Source: Lichenostomus cassidix
Lineage: Eukaryota > Chordata > Aves > Passeriformes > Meliphagidae
Assembly: GCA_008360975.2 (NCBI GenBank)
Contig: CM039211.1
Span: 69,585,965-69,649,964, forward strand
Direction of reading: 5' to 3'
Length of the DNA stretch: 64,000 bases
Within the stretch, counting starts at the first letter, position 1, and each line of letters begins with the position of its first letter. The notes beneath the pieces were generated by a model. The model made no database searches. It was not told where the DNA came from and worked only from the letters and a program-made list of their open reading frames with translations. Below, one piece after another: positions 34,944 through 48,112 of the stretch. A program made the position numbers and the translations under genes.

Positions 34944-36970
34944 GAAGAAAGAAGAAAAGTCTTAGGGTAAAAAAAAAAAAAGAAGAAAAATATTATGGTA
35001 AAAAATAAAGAAAAACCCCAAAACCATGAAGACATTTTAAAGAACAAGCATTGCAGCAGAGAGATTACAACAGCCTACAAAATGTAGACAAAAGAAAGAT
35101 ACATAAACAAGGAAAAACAAACTAATTTTTCTGCATCTTCAAGGAGAGAAAGACATTATGATTAGAAAACCACAGCAGAGCAAACAGGGTTAATACATGA
35201 TATACACTTATTAGATGCAGTAAAACCCTTTCTTTTCACAAAGAATGGAGTTTTTTACAGAACAGGAAATGGCTTAAAACATCAGTTGCCTAGTTATTTT
35301 TGTGAAAAATCATAAGCAACTTTATTAATTAGCATTTTCTTTTAATTTTCATATATATGCATATGTCCACAGCATCAAATATTTTTGAATTACATACAGG
35401 TAACCCCTAAATGCAATTCCATATGGACACCAATTAGTTTGGGACTGGCTTCTGATGGTTTCTTTACTATAGAATATGGAATTAATATCTAGTCTCAGAA
35501 AGAGTTCTGGCACTGGAACAGTCTGGCAAAGAGTGGGCCAGAATTGTCTTCAATGAAGAAACTCCTTGCTGTGAAATCCAGTCCCTGATGGAAAGGATTA
35601 CTTACCAGCATAAACTAGATGTCTCTCTAATGATGTTTTGATTTCATACAGCACTCTTTATCAGAAATCCCAAGAGCTGCCTGAAGAAATCACTTAATGT
35701 TCCTGAAATCAGGAGCACATATATGTACAAGTAATTAAGAATGTCTTCTTGGTTTTATTGTCCTGTTTTATTGTCTTCTTTTGCAGCTTTTTTATTTAAA
35801 AGAGAACATATTTTACATTAATTGGTCTTATACACAGTATAAAACCTTCACCACTGTGTACCCATTACTGTCCATTAACTGCTTTCTCACCTTATCTCTT
35901 ATATCTTGTTTCCTTCAATGGTAGTTGTTTGTGTCATGCCATACTCTTATGAGGAACTCCCCATGAGTGAATGATTTTAACCTTAGTTAAACCTCATTGG
36001 TTTCAATCTTGTTCTGTCCAGAAATAAATCCCAGAAAACCATGAAAATTTACAGTGCCTCCTTTCTGAGGCAGGTTCCTTACATCTAATAATTCCCCATG
36101 GTGACTGGAAATCAAGTTTGTTAATCACTGGCATAATAAATGAATTGCAAGAGCAAAGAAAATTCAAAGACATTCAAAAGCCTCACCCTTTTCCATCCAT
36201 TTGTATTCACCAACACTCTTCAAAGGGTCAAGAAACAGATTTAGTCTCTTTTCGTTGCATTTTTTGAAGATGTATTTTTGAAAAAACATCATTAAGAAAC
36301 TCAGAGCCAGACAAGTCAGTTGATAATCTGAAGAATGTTTACCTCAGTTTTCTCTTGAGGTGTGCTCAGTGTCCTCAAGAAGAACATTTGCTTGTGGAAA
36401 CTTAAACTCCTCAATGGAAATGCTAAAAGAAGAGAAAGTAAGTAATAAAATAAAGATCTTGATTATAACCTCTGGATAGGTTCTGGCTCCTAGTCAGTGT
36501 TATCCCTCTTAATAACACAGGCTGCCACAGTCTCATGTAAATAGTGTTCTGGTGTGTGAGAAAACACAGTGCAAAATGTCACCCCTTATCATGAATATCC
36601 TATACCCAAAGATATCTAAGTTCCAGAATAAAAGTGTGCTATTAAATTACTGAACAATTTGGCTAATTATCTTCATTCCTTAATTCTGCATTATACATTA
36701 TCTATTAGACAAAAATTTTTAATGAAGTCACAGGTTTCTCTTTCAGGAGATTATAAGAGGGGAAAAAAAAAAAACCTAACAAAACCACCAATATCTGCTC
36801 ATGACAAGGAGCAATTTCTATCAGGATCAAGATTTAATAACAACTCTTTTCTCATAACTGGGTTTGGGAAAGACTTATTTTGGTTGCAAATGTGGGTTTA
36901 TTTCTGGCCCTATTTGTTTGGTTCCTATTTTTTTCTATCAATATATACAAGTGTTTGAAAGTAAGGTGTC
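34944..36970. other. Unique AT-rich noncoding DNA
   Basis: I see no exon. A-rich runs lie at 34970-34991 and 36761-36775. A 99-codon frame at 36659-36958 has no recognisable domain and runs up to the following CR1. Confidence 0.62.
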
Positions 36971-37267
36971 AATAGGACAGAGCCAGGCTCTTCTTGGTAG
37001 TGACCTAAAAATAAGACATGATGCAATAGGCAAAAACTGAAACAAAGGAATTTACTGATGAATATAAAGAAGAATTTTGCTGTGAGAATGACTGAGCACT
37101 GGAACAGGCTGCCCAGAGAGGTTAAAAAGTCATTCTCCCTGGAGATATTAAAAATCTGTCAAGACACAATCCAGAGTAACATGTTTTGGGGGACTCAGCT
37201 TGAGCAGGGAAGTTGGACTAGAAGACCTGGTGTCTTCCAGTCTTACTGAATCTTGTGATTCTGTGAC
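36971..37267 (+). mobile_element. CR1 LINE 3' part, first of a tandem pair
   Basis: The order is GACAGAGCCAGGCTCTTCTT, then TGAGCACTGGAACAGGCTGC, then CCAGAGAGGTTAAAAAGTCA, then TTGAGCAGGGAAGTTGGACT, then the tail TCTTGTGATTCTGTGACAAT. This is the CR1 3' region in sense orientation. The next CR1 copy starts about 20 bp later in the same direction. Confidence 0.93.
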
Positions 37268-37290
37268 AATACATACAAATTGCTTTGGCA

Positions 37291-37577
37291 AGCTGGGGGT
37301 TGGTTTCTTCTCTCAGGCAACTAGGGACAGGACAAGAGGACCTAGCAACAGGCTGTGCTAGGAGAGGGTCACACTGGACATCAGGAGGAAATTCTTCATG
37401 GAAAGGGTTGTTAAATATTGTAATGGACTGCCCAGGGAGGTGTGTAATCACCACCCTGGAGGTGCTCAAGGAAGCTGACACTCAAGGCCATAGCTGACAA
37501 GGTGGTGATAAGTCAAAATTTTGATTTGATGATCTTAGAGGTCTTTTCCAACCTGAGTGTTCTGTGATTCTGTGAAA
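37291..37577 (+). mobile_element. CR1 LINE 3' part, second of a tandem pair
   Basis: The order is GGTTGGTTTCTTCTCTCAGG, then GACAGGACAAGAGGACCTAG, then CATCAGGAGGAAATTCTTCA, then AATGGACTGCCCAGGGAGGT, then TCTTTTCCAACCTGAGTGTT and CTGTGATTCTGTGAAAC. The body differs from that of the first copy, so the pair comes from two subfamily insertions and not a local duplication. Confidence 0.93.
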
Positions 37578-40500
37578 CTAAAGGCCCTCTTGAAGTTGGG
37601 ATATATGGGGCAACTGTTTTGTCTTCAGTGGCATTCATCGTGCTTTGGGAAATAGTTAGAATCATGGTAGTTTAGTTGAATGGGTAAGTCAGAAATAAAA
37701 TAACCTGTTATTATATTACACATTTAGAGCCCTTAAAATAGCCCCAAAACTATGATTGTATTTTAGAGTAGATGATGCAGGAATGAACAGATTTAGAGAC
37801 GAAGTCCTAAATTATTTGAAGTCTAAGATAATTAATAGATTTTATCAAAGTGCATAGACCAAATTCAGCAGAATGCTTATGATTTTTCTGCCCAGTTTAG
37901 TGCCAGCACATAGCCTGACCTTCCAGCATTTGGGTTCTGTAGTTAGGTCCCAAAGCTGCTGTAAATGTTAAAATGAAGTACAAGACCATCACTGCGAAAT
38001 TTGTTGCTGTCCTGCTTTTAAAGTATCTACTTTTCACGATGATGAGACATCAGGGAGATCATGGAGTCAGATGGAGTAGACCTTTTACAGCACGTTTTTT
38101 TGAAGTGAGCATATTTACTGTACATATCAGTCATAAAAATATCTTCCTGGAGTGTCACAGACATCCTGGCTGGAGACAGTTGAACAAAGAATGTGTATAT
38201 AAAGTGTGAAAAGGCAGATGGAAAATAGAAAGAGAGGGTAGTAATGCAAAATTTTTGACTGAGATGGCAGTAAGATGCACAGCAATATAAGCAGTAATGG
38301 CCCCTCTCCCCATTTACAAGTTTGATGTGACCAGTATTGACTTATAGTCTTTCTCCTTTCACTCGTCTTTAAAAAAAAATAGTTTTTACAAACTGAATTT
38401 CCTGGACCTGCTTTTCAAAATTACTTTCATAAACTTTTAAATATTGATAATGATCATGCTATTCATGTGTGGAGACACTTTTCTGTTTTGTTTTGTTTTG
38501 TCTTCTTGCTTTTTTCTGAGGTAAACAGCCTGACAGATCTTCCCCTGGTTCTTTCTCTACTCATTTATGTAAAGTTTTTTGTCCTGTAGCACTTTCCATT
38601 TCTTCTTGCTCAGTAAGGAGAAACAAATTGTGCAGGCAGCTGGGCTGTTCTGAAATGGCTCCCCTTAACCCTAGTTTTATCCCTTCAAATGAAAGACAAG
38701 AACCATTATCTTGGATGGCTTTATAAGCTGAGGGCTCTGGAGATCTTTCTGACATTACTCTGAAAGCACAACTCTTGGTGATACACTGTGTTGCATAGAA
38801 ACAACACCACTTTCTTGTTGCTTTTGGGAAACCTGGCAGTCATAACTTAATTATCTGACCCTTTGACTGCAGTAAAAAGTGATAATGTACATTTGACACA
38901 GTGATGTCATCTCAGTATACGTCACACGACAAGTGCACACTAAGTGGTTAGAAAACACAGATCTGGAATGCAAAGAATGGGCTTCCAAGAAAGTGAAGAT
39001 CAGGGGCATGGCCTCCAAAGCTTCTCATTTATTATTTAAACAAAAAGGTCTGGGCATGTGTTACTTAAGGATAATGCAATATCCTAGGATTTTTTAAGGA
39101 TATGTCTAAATAGCTCCCTAGAAAAGTCTTTGGAGGTCCAAGCTTTCAAGAGACATCAAACAAGGTCTGGGCATTACTGTGATGTGAGCATTCTGTGACA
39201 CACGAAGGACAGGGACAGATGTTAAATTTAGATGTCTTTAAGGCTGAAAAACCTCTATGGGAAGAATCATACTCCAAGACAAAAAAATTAAGCATAAATA
39301 ATCAACAGAGAAAGTCAGATGCCTCACACAGGTTCAGATGAATGATCCTTCAGAGTTTCCTGTGTTGTCTTTGACTCAAAAGTCAGACTAGGGCAAGCTT
39401 AAAGAGTGTTTAATCAGCTAGTCTGAAATAGTCTTGAAAAATCAAATAAAAATTACTCAGAATCTATAGAAAAAGATCCAAGTATTTATGTTGTGATTCA
39501 TCATCTTTACTTTTAGTTATCTACACTGGACATCTTCCTCTGAGCCTTTCAGGTACTCTTTGTTATTGTCTAGGGAGAGGAATAGTAATTAATCTAATAT
39601 ATTCTGAGCATTTTCTTAAGGACAAGATGAATCATGACCTTGTTTCCCTCATTGGCTGGGGTGACAAGATAAAAAATATGTGGCTACCTCATTGATGTCT
39701 ACATTTAGTCAGATGAATCCCAGCCTAATGACCAAGTGGAAGCTAACACTCTCTCTAATAGCTATTTGGATGCGCCCACATTATCTGAATTGTCTTGATG
39801 AAATAAAAGTAGGCTTGTGCCTAGATTCCCAAACCCTTAACCAAGTGACAGCTGGCTCCCTCAGGAAGGATGCTAAAATTTGACTGAAGATGGAGAATGA
39901 AAACCATCACTTTTCAGTAGGAGGCCTCTCTAGGTCATTTGTAAGGCAAGCTAAAGTGATTTTTCTTGAACACAGATTGCAGAATAAGATTCCAGTCTTT
40001 AAAGTTCATAATCTCTTTTGTGCTGAAAATATACATTTTTATGGTGAGTAACCACTGCTGAGTGACAGGAGGAAATTCATATTGAAATATGTAAAACATG
40101 TTTTGTATTGATTGATTTTCAACACCGCTGTGTAGATTGCACAATTAGATTGACGTCAACAGATTTATTCCATTTCCATGATTCTGTCCAAGCTTTTCAA
40201 GCTTTGTCACATAAAACACAAAAAACCCTCCTCCCAGACTAATTGAAATAACATTAGACATAACAGTAATGAAATGAAACATTAAGTATTAATTTAAACA
40301 AATATTAATAAAGCAAAACATAAAGTCCATTATGAAATAACATTCTATCTTTATAACCATCTAATACATCCATCTATTTTTTACATGGAAAATAGAAACA
40401 GATTTTCTTGTAGTGTGTTCTTACCAAAATCTGGTACTATTGGGAAGATGTTTGTATATTATTGTAGTATGGATTACATATAAAAAGTTGGTTTTTTTTT

Positions 40501-41437
40501 TTTTTTTGGTAAAAAATCATAAGCTTTTATATCTGATGAAGGTTATCAAATAGCTGAAAGGTTTTTTGTTTAACACAAATATATGCCTTGTAAATATGGG
40601 GAAACACAAGAAAATATATTGCTATTACTCAAGAACTTTTATTCAGAAGTGTCTGTCCTTGCTGTAGAAGGGTAGATTAGGGATCACAACCTTAAAAAAA
40701 ATATGAAAACTTTCTGGTCATTTTTCATCTTATATGTCAAGTTTCTACAGGAGGAGAAGTGGAGGCAAAGTGGAGACAATCCTTTTAACTTAGTATTCAA
40801 AGCTCTTGATTCATAGAGTGTCCACACGTTGCTTATTTAAGTATTCATTCAAAAAGGGATATTAGTAAAGACCAGTGAATAGTTCTCAATGTTCACAAAG
40901 CTTTATTTTTTTGTACACAAGAATTTCAAATGCATCTGAGTAAAAGGAATATTAAAAACAAACAAATAAACAACAAAAAAGTATAGACAGAACAGTGTGA
41001 AGGGGCACAAGAAAAAGAACAAGAGGAGGGAAAGTCAATGCATTGAAACACATGAATTAGGACCAGTTTATTGCAGGTAACTCACACAACAATTCATTTG
41101 CAACTACTACTATACTGTTTTTCCTTTTGGTGGTTATGTTTATCCAGATTTATTGTGTAAATTATAAGCTTCCACATCCTCATTGCAGCTTCTATTCCAA
41201 ATATTATTTCACGTATTCTGGATAATCTAGATATTTGACAGTGCCAACTGAACCTGCAGAAGTTCACATACCTGAAAACTTTATCAATATAAATGTCCAC
41301 ATACAAAAGGATGTCCAGGAGCTTCTGACTCATTTTAACAGTCTTTGTTGAAAAACAAAAAAAATGAATATGTTGGAGGTTATTTTTCCTTCCACTGATA
41401 CACCATATTTTACAGTGGAGAGTTCCATTCAAAGGAA
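37578..41437. other. Unique noncoding DNA
   Basis: I recognise no exon. A (TTTTG)n patch lies at 38482-38500 and an 18-T run near 40491-40507. Open frames (112 codons or fewer) match nothing known to me. Confidence 0.62.
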
Positions 41438-41518
41438 CTGAAGTTCAAAGAACTGGGGTTGAAATTAGGTGATCTTTAGCGTTCCTTCCAACCCATGCCA
41501 TTCTCTGGTTCTATGATT
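41438..41518 (+). mobile_element. CR1 LINE 3'-end stub
   Basis: The stretch GGGGTTGAAATTAGGTGATC, TTTAGCGTTCCTTCCAACCC and CCATTCTCTGGTTCTATGA corresponds to the last ~65 bp of CR1. The bases 41438-41454 may also belong to it. Confidence 0.85.
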
Positions 41519-42479
41519 TATCACATTGGCACCAGATAAAGTGACTTGGTTTCTCTTTGTTGTCTGAACCTCCTCCCTCTCCTCAAACCTCCAAACCAAA
41601 AGAAAAAAAAGAGAAACACTCTCTGTTCCCTAAAGTCATTTAAATTTATGCCAGACTGACTGTACAATAAGTAAGAAGGGAATCCAGCCCCTCAGATTTT
41701 TACAGCTTCCTTCATAAGATTCCTTAATAGTAACAAAGTGAATATTTCCTCTTCTATAACAATATTGTAAAAAAATCCTGCTTGCATGACTTGTAAATGT
41801 TTAAAAGTTTGTGGGTTTTTTTTTTTTGATTGAAAAATGTATAATGAAGAATTGGTTATCATAGGTCTTTATTGAACTTAACCTACATTCATCTGTGGGT
41901 CTTACTAAATACTAGAACAAATCAAATCCAAATCAAACCAAACCTATGACATGGGTTGTCCAATAAAAGGCTTTCATAGGGGAAACCAAGAACAAAATGC
42001 TACTGCCTTTTGCAGTATTCAAATTTGAGCAATTTCAATGGCATTGCTTTTCTCCACTCTGGTAAATAATTTGAAGGCAAAGTTCTCATGCAAGCCATGA
42101 GGCCCCAAGATATGTAAAGTAACATCCAAACAGCAAAGTATTTTGATGCAAATTGAGTTTTCTGTGAAAATTAATGAATCTGAGACAGATATACAGTATG
42201 CAGCAAGATTCCCTCAAACTGAAAATAGAACAGCAATAAAAATGCCAAGAAGTGATAAGGCAGCAATAACACATGAGAGATTTTATGTATCAGTTGGAAA
42301 AAAATAGTTAGTGTAAATGAGTGGGTGTTCTTGTGCTGTATTTTCCCTCCTTCTTTCTTTTTTTTGTTTGTTTGTTTCATTTTCCTTGATTGCTGAACAG
42401 AAGCGTGTCTGCAAAATGATGGATTAATTAGGAGAAACATACATCTCTCTATAAAATAGGAAAAAAAAAAAAAAAAAAC

Positions 42480-43045
42480 TTCATCTCTATAAGATCCCTT
42501 CCAAAGTCCTCATTATTACAATGTGGTGGGCTTTGAAAGTCATTTACATAATAGCTAACAAAAATGTACTCAGCAATACACCGGGCCCACTAAACACGGG
42601 AGATAATTACACTGGGAGAATGATATTCCACTGCCAGCTCCATTTTCAAGATACATTTATTTGCCCTGCACACAGCCCTGAACAACCAAACACACATTAA
42701 CATATCGTGTAGGTGCGTGCTATTGCAATCTACATGATGGGGGAAGGGAAGAAATACAACACACTATTCTTGGCATATATGTACCACCTGAATGGTATTT
42801 TTCATTATCTCCTGCACTGGGAACATTGTATTATTCCACTGGGAAGTCATAGCGAAGAGGATATAATTATCAGCAAAGTAATGGGGATCCTCTTGCTAAT
42901 GGCCAGCTATTCAAATATCTCAATATAATCGCCTTGCCCAATCTCTCCCCATTGCCTACTCTTCTGGAGAAACTCATCATTTTTTCCACTTACTCCAGCA
43001 TAATGAATTCATTTTGCATTTTCTTTGTGAGAAATTAAGAGGAAT
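42480..43045. promoter_or_regulatory. Candidate conserved noncoding element
   Basis: The stretch is repeat-free and motif-rich, with AGATAATTACACTGGGAG, TTCAAGATACATTTATTTGC, AGGATATAATTATCAGC and CATAATGAATTCATTTTGC. Such dense homeodomain/POU-like motifs in non-repetitive sequence resemble developmental enhancers. Inference from texture only. Confidence 0.35.
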
Positions 43046-43330
43046 AGCAATGTAATGTGTTGACATTTGAAATGCAGCATAGAAAAGTTTAGACTGGCAA
43101 TTTAGTTTAATCGCCCACTAGCAGGAAGAAGCTTCTTATTAAATTAGTTCTTGGTGTACAGGACATGTATTTCTCCATTGAACTCTCTCGTCTTTCTTAT
43201 TTTTATCTTTCATCTACATCTCAATTCACTAGGGAGACAGAAGAAAACGCACACTCACCTCAAGTATTTTCATATATTACACTTTATGATCATTGATGTT
43301 CACACAGAGGATGAGTGATGGGTAAAAATA

Positions 43331-43370
43331 CTTACATCTTCACAAGAAAACTTACATCTTCACAAGAAAA
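43331..43370 (+). repeat. Perfect 20-bp tandem duplication
   Basis: CTTACATCTTCACAAGAAAA is present twice without a gap (43331-43350 and 43351-43370), with a third partial start (CACTTC) after it. Likely a recent slippage event. Confidence 0.97.
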
Positions 43371-46202
43371 CACTTCACTGAAAAACAGCAGAGGTTACTA
43401 GTCCCTTTAAGAGAAGTCCACATAGAACAGTACTGATCATTCATTGTTGTAAGAGCTCTCATGGTGCTTTTCCAAACTTCCTGAGTTTTTCCCTGGCTTC
43501 CTGATGTCATTACAACATAGCCATTAACACTCTATTCCTGCTTATGCTTACTTTAAATTTTTAACAGGATGCAGAATTAGTCAGCCCCAAGATCGTTTAA
43601 TTAAAAGTTGCTCTGAGTAGTCAAATAACAGCTTCATATATTCTATTTTTGATGTGGATTTTGTACATTAGAGGGGCAGTTGGACAAACCTTTGTGGGTT
43701 TTGTTTTGTTTTGTTCTTATTTGTTGGTTTTACATGGATTCAAAATATAAATATAGGTTATTAAATTTTGGTCATCTGTATTTGGGATGTCAGTGTAGCC
43801 TATAGCTTGTGGAAAATATTGGTCATGGGCAGGTCATTTAGAAAAAGGACAGGATGGTGAAATTGTAATTACATTTATCACCAACACATAAAAATTTTGG
43901 ATAACATATATTACTTGTCATAACTGTTTCCTGATATTTTTATTGTCTGAAAATCATTCACAACAGTTAGGACACATTGCTATTTTCTTTATGTGGGCAA
44001 AAGTATGTCTAAAATAAATTATTCTTATTTTAACATGGCTTTATCTCAGTGAAAAATGCATAATTTTCAAACTCCATTTAGCTCTACTATTAATGAGATA
44101 ACAAAGTCTACACCAGGAGATATTAGAAATGGCATAATTTCAAAACAAAAATACAAAATAATCCTCTCAGATAACATGTGTTGATTCTGTTGTATAAAAT
44201 AAAATGAATTAGATAGTGTTTTGAATAATTTAGTCAAGTATCTTGATAGTAAAAAAAACCCAAAAACCACAAAACCAGTGAAGCCAGTTTTTCGTACCTC
44301 AAGGAAATATTCACAGAGATTTCTAGGAATCACAGGAAACTAGAAGAATGTGAATATGGTTGAGGACTTTGATTGCTTCATGTGACACATTGCTTTTAAG
44401 GACAGAACCCTTTTAGGTGACAGCTGCAGTGGCTGCCTGCATATGTGAAATGTATGTCCCTGAGCAAATGGCCAACCAGGACTATTCTCTTTTTTCTTGA
44501 AAGAAATAGGGCAAAGTGTTTTTACATCACCTTGTCTTACTCTGGCAGAATATTTCACTAGCTTTAACCAAATGAATCCTTCTTTATGTGTATGGAAGAC
44601 AATATTCAACTTCCATGGGTTTATGAACTTTTCCCTCTTGTATTTCTGTTTCCTAAATAAAGTTGCACGCTGTGACCTCCTGGCTCAAATATCTTTAAAA
44701 TTTACCACAAACATTACTCATAGCTTAATGCATACCGTACTGAAGGAAAATACCAAGAGCAGATCCTTAACAAATAAGTTGATTTCTCAGAGTAAAGGAG
44801 CTTTCTACATGAAAAATTCTGCAATTTCTTCTTGTTAAGAAGTCCACTTTCCCCTGCTCCATGCCTACACACCCTGATATTTTTGTCTATTTCTTGCAGT
44901 TTCCAAGTCTCTGAAATATAGGAAATCTTTAATTTTTTTTTTTGTCTTCCTTGCTGAGGAGCTTTATGGGTATTCAGGCTGCTCCCCACCATGCCAGCCT
45001 TTTGCACTTAGCTTCTGCAAAAGAGACACACTAATTTTCACATCAGAGCAGACCAGTTTGTAAACTTGTCTTACACCATTAATTTCAGAAACCTTGCAAT
45101 GTCTTTCAGTGGGAAATTAGCAGTCAAATGTGTTTAGTTTGCAGAAACAGCAGCCACACCATCGACAAGAGCAACAACTCGTACCACTCTAAGTCATTTA
45201 GAAAAGAATTTCTTCAATTATGAATGCATACATTGTCAACGGTGAATGAAAGGAAGAGGCAAAAGGGAGAGGTGGAGTGGTATGAAGTGAAAAAGACAGA
45301 AAGTGCCTCAATAGGCTCCAAAACTCTGTGCTAGTCAAACTTGTCAGCATTCAGCCTGCATTTCAAAATTTCTATTGTTAAAAAAGTGTTAAAAAAGCAG
45401 ACTCTTTCTATTGTTCGTTGCCTGAAAAAAAACAAAAAAGACTTGAAGTTTTAAAGGCTATTTAAAAAGGATCCTATTTAAAGTTTTGGCAGAGCAGGGA
45501 AACTAATTACTATATGTCATTTGTCTAAATGTAAAAGAGAAAAGAGTTAGAGTCTTAAAAAGGAAAAGGATCCATGGTCTTCTGGGGCCTGAAAGGTCCT
45601 CCTGATGGTGACTGCATTGGTTTTTCATCCATTCTTCCTCAATGTGATTAGGTCCCAGAATGCAGAAAGCACCTTTTCCCCACTGAGAGCACAGTGAGGC
45701 ACTGGGAGCATGATGGGGTGTCCTGGTGAGCTGAAAACGTGGAGGCAGCAGTTCCATGAAGATGACAGTGGCCTTGAGACATCTGCTCATCACCCCTGCC
45801 TGTGCCTGGCATTTTAAAAGAGTGAGGAGGGAGACATGAATCCAGATTCCTGTTTGGGGCAGATTGTGCTGTTTCTCAAAAAATGCCAAATGCATCACCA
45901 TCCCAAGTCAAGAACATGGTGACCAGGGGTTACTGCAATACAAATTTGGTGTTAGGGAGAGATGAATAATAGAGGCACCCTTAAATCACCATGGGTGTAA
46001 TGGGTTCATGGAGTGGGAATTCCAGTGCCAGTGATATCAGGCCCCAGAGCAGTGATGGAGGATGGGCATCCAGTTCTTGTGAATGCTTTAGAAAACCTCC
46101 ACACTCTTTGCTAACTTTTTTTTTCTCAGGCTTTCTGTTTCACAGCTAAGAGATAATTCACATTTTCCTCATCCCCTTATCACATCAAAAGGTCCACTGT
46201 TC

Positions 46203-46232
46203 CATCATCATCTTCATCATCATCTTCATCAT
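46203..46232. repeat. (ATCATCTTC)n microsatellite
   Basis: Interleaved ATC and TTC trinucleotides give a short array of a 12-bp compound unit, about 30 bp long. Confidence 0.93.
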
Positions 46233-47894
46233 GCCTGAAGCTTTTTAAGGCTTACTTGTTGCATGCCCCAAATTGAAAGAAACTCTGTATTTTCATGATT
46301 GTGGCCTTCAGAAGACACCCAAGGGGAAAAGAGAACTGCATAGCTGCTTACTTCCTATATTTGCCGAGTGTCTCTCCACGCTGGCATTGTGCAGCATTTC
46401 CTGCTCAGTCTTTGCTGGATATTTCTTACCTCAGGATATGTACCCTAAGGCATCCCCCACAGGTCAGGATGTAGAGTCACAGATATGAAGATAATGAGGA
46501 GCCATGGGCTACAGCGTTTTTCAGCATGCTGTTGTCATCCAGCACTCTACATCTCTATTTCAGCAGGCAGCAGAGTGTCGCATCCCCTCTCTGTCAGGCT
46601 GGTTAGCTGGATCAGTCCTCAGCCCTTACATTTTTACTTCTGTGTGTATGTGTATGTGTTTGTGTGTGAATCTAGAATATTCATTATTTGCATTTTTCAG
46701 TCTGGGTTATGGCAGTATCTGTCAATCATTCCTAAATTGGCCTGTAAAACGATCCACTGTACTACTTGATTTCTGCGTAGTTTTGCATGGGTCTTCCCAG
46801 CTCCTTGCCTTATAACATTGACTCTTTACATATGTCCATGCCTCACACTAGCTGTGCTTTAATTTAGAGATTGAATCAACCTGCACTACCTTGTTTTGGT
46901 GAGCCCCCTGTGGCACACATCAAGACCTTCTTGCCTTATCAAAATGACCTTTGCCACAGCTGGTACCCTGTCCAGGAGCCTGGAACAGATGAGGTATCAC
47001 CAGTCACAAGTGACATGTACTATCACAGATGAAATTGAATAATCCTTCTGACTGTCTTGCACATACATTTAAATGTGATTTGGTGTGTTAATCTCCACAC
47101 ATCTCTTTTTTTATTTGTTTTGTTTTTTTATAAATAAGGCTGTCACCCTGCTATAGCACATACATGATTTCTGTCTTAATTAAATGATATTTTGCTGGCT
47201 CTTAAGTGGCAAGCACAGAAGTTTTTGATGGCTAAGTTTTTAGCTGTAAATTAAATAAATCCCTGGGACTATTCAGTAACAGAGGTAAAAAGCCACACTG
47301 AATTACTCACCTTCCAGCTATCAATCTAGCCCTATGAAAAGGATGGACACCTTCCAGCTGCCTGTTGGGCCTGTAAGGCGTGACAATGGTCAGTGATGAA
47401 CACGGATTATTTAGGAGTTTACCAGTAGGTCCAGATCAAACCCAGGCCAGGAATATTTCTAACAACACCACAGACATTCCCATTCAGAGTACAGAAATCT
47501 AACATTTAATTTACTGATATAGGTACAGACCAAGGGGCCACTCACTAAGATGTTCTGACATCTTTTGGCTGTAGGTGAGAGGCAGACATAGGTATTTAAA
47601 TAGATATATAACTTTCTTAATACACTGTTTGCTCTCTTTTAGAGCATTATTAAGTCATTTTCTCAGACTGTTAAAGTTGGAGGTAAATATTGCGTATTCA
47701 TATCTAACTTGGTCATTACAGAAGGCAACTACTTCTCATAATCTGTCTCTGAAACTGCAAAGACAGTTTATTCACTTACTATTTTTTAAGTTTTTATTAC
47801 ACCATAACAACCCTTTGTTTTTGTCCCACTGAGATTCTAAAGGAAGACAGCAAGACTGATCTTGTCAAGGTCTGAGTATTCAAAGTGCCAAATA

Positions 47895-48112
47895 AAATGA
47901 CTCCAAAAAAAGTCCTTTCCCCAATTACTTCAACTCATGGAGGAATTTTCCATTACGGCTCTGAAGCTGATGCAATTTTTATGCATTGTAAGGCCACACT
48001 CTATCAATTTATTGCCCCTCAAATGAGTGCATTAATATTGATGGCAGCTAAACACATTGCAAACATGCTCTGCCCATTAATGCTCTGGAATAGAGTCATT
48101 ATCCCATTTTAG
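47895..48112. promoter_or_regulatory. Candidate conserved noncoding element
   Basis: The repeat-free sequence includes GATGCAATTTTTATGCATTG, GAGTGCATTAATATTGATGG and TGCCCATTAATGCTCTGG, with repeated TAAT and octamer-like ATGCA motifs. A 75-codon open frame covers it (47885-48112), but the motif texture suggests regulatory rather than coding sequence. Conservation is untested. Confidence 0.35.

Noticed and set aside
35505..35560. Phrase resembling CR1 (GGCACTGGAACAGTCTGG)
   Set aside because: A short match without the flanking CR1 order or a terminal repeat.
45503..45901. 132-codon minus-strand open frame in unique DNA
   Set aside because: No recognisable domain, no splice-site support that I can establish, and its length is not surprising for 64 kb.
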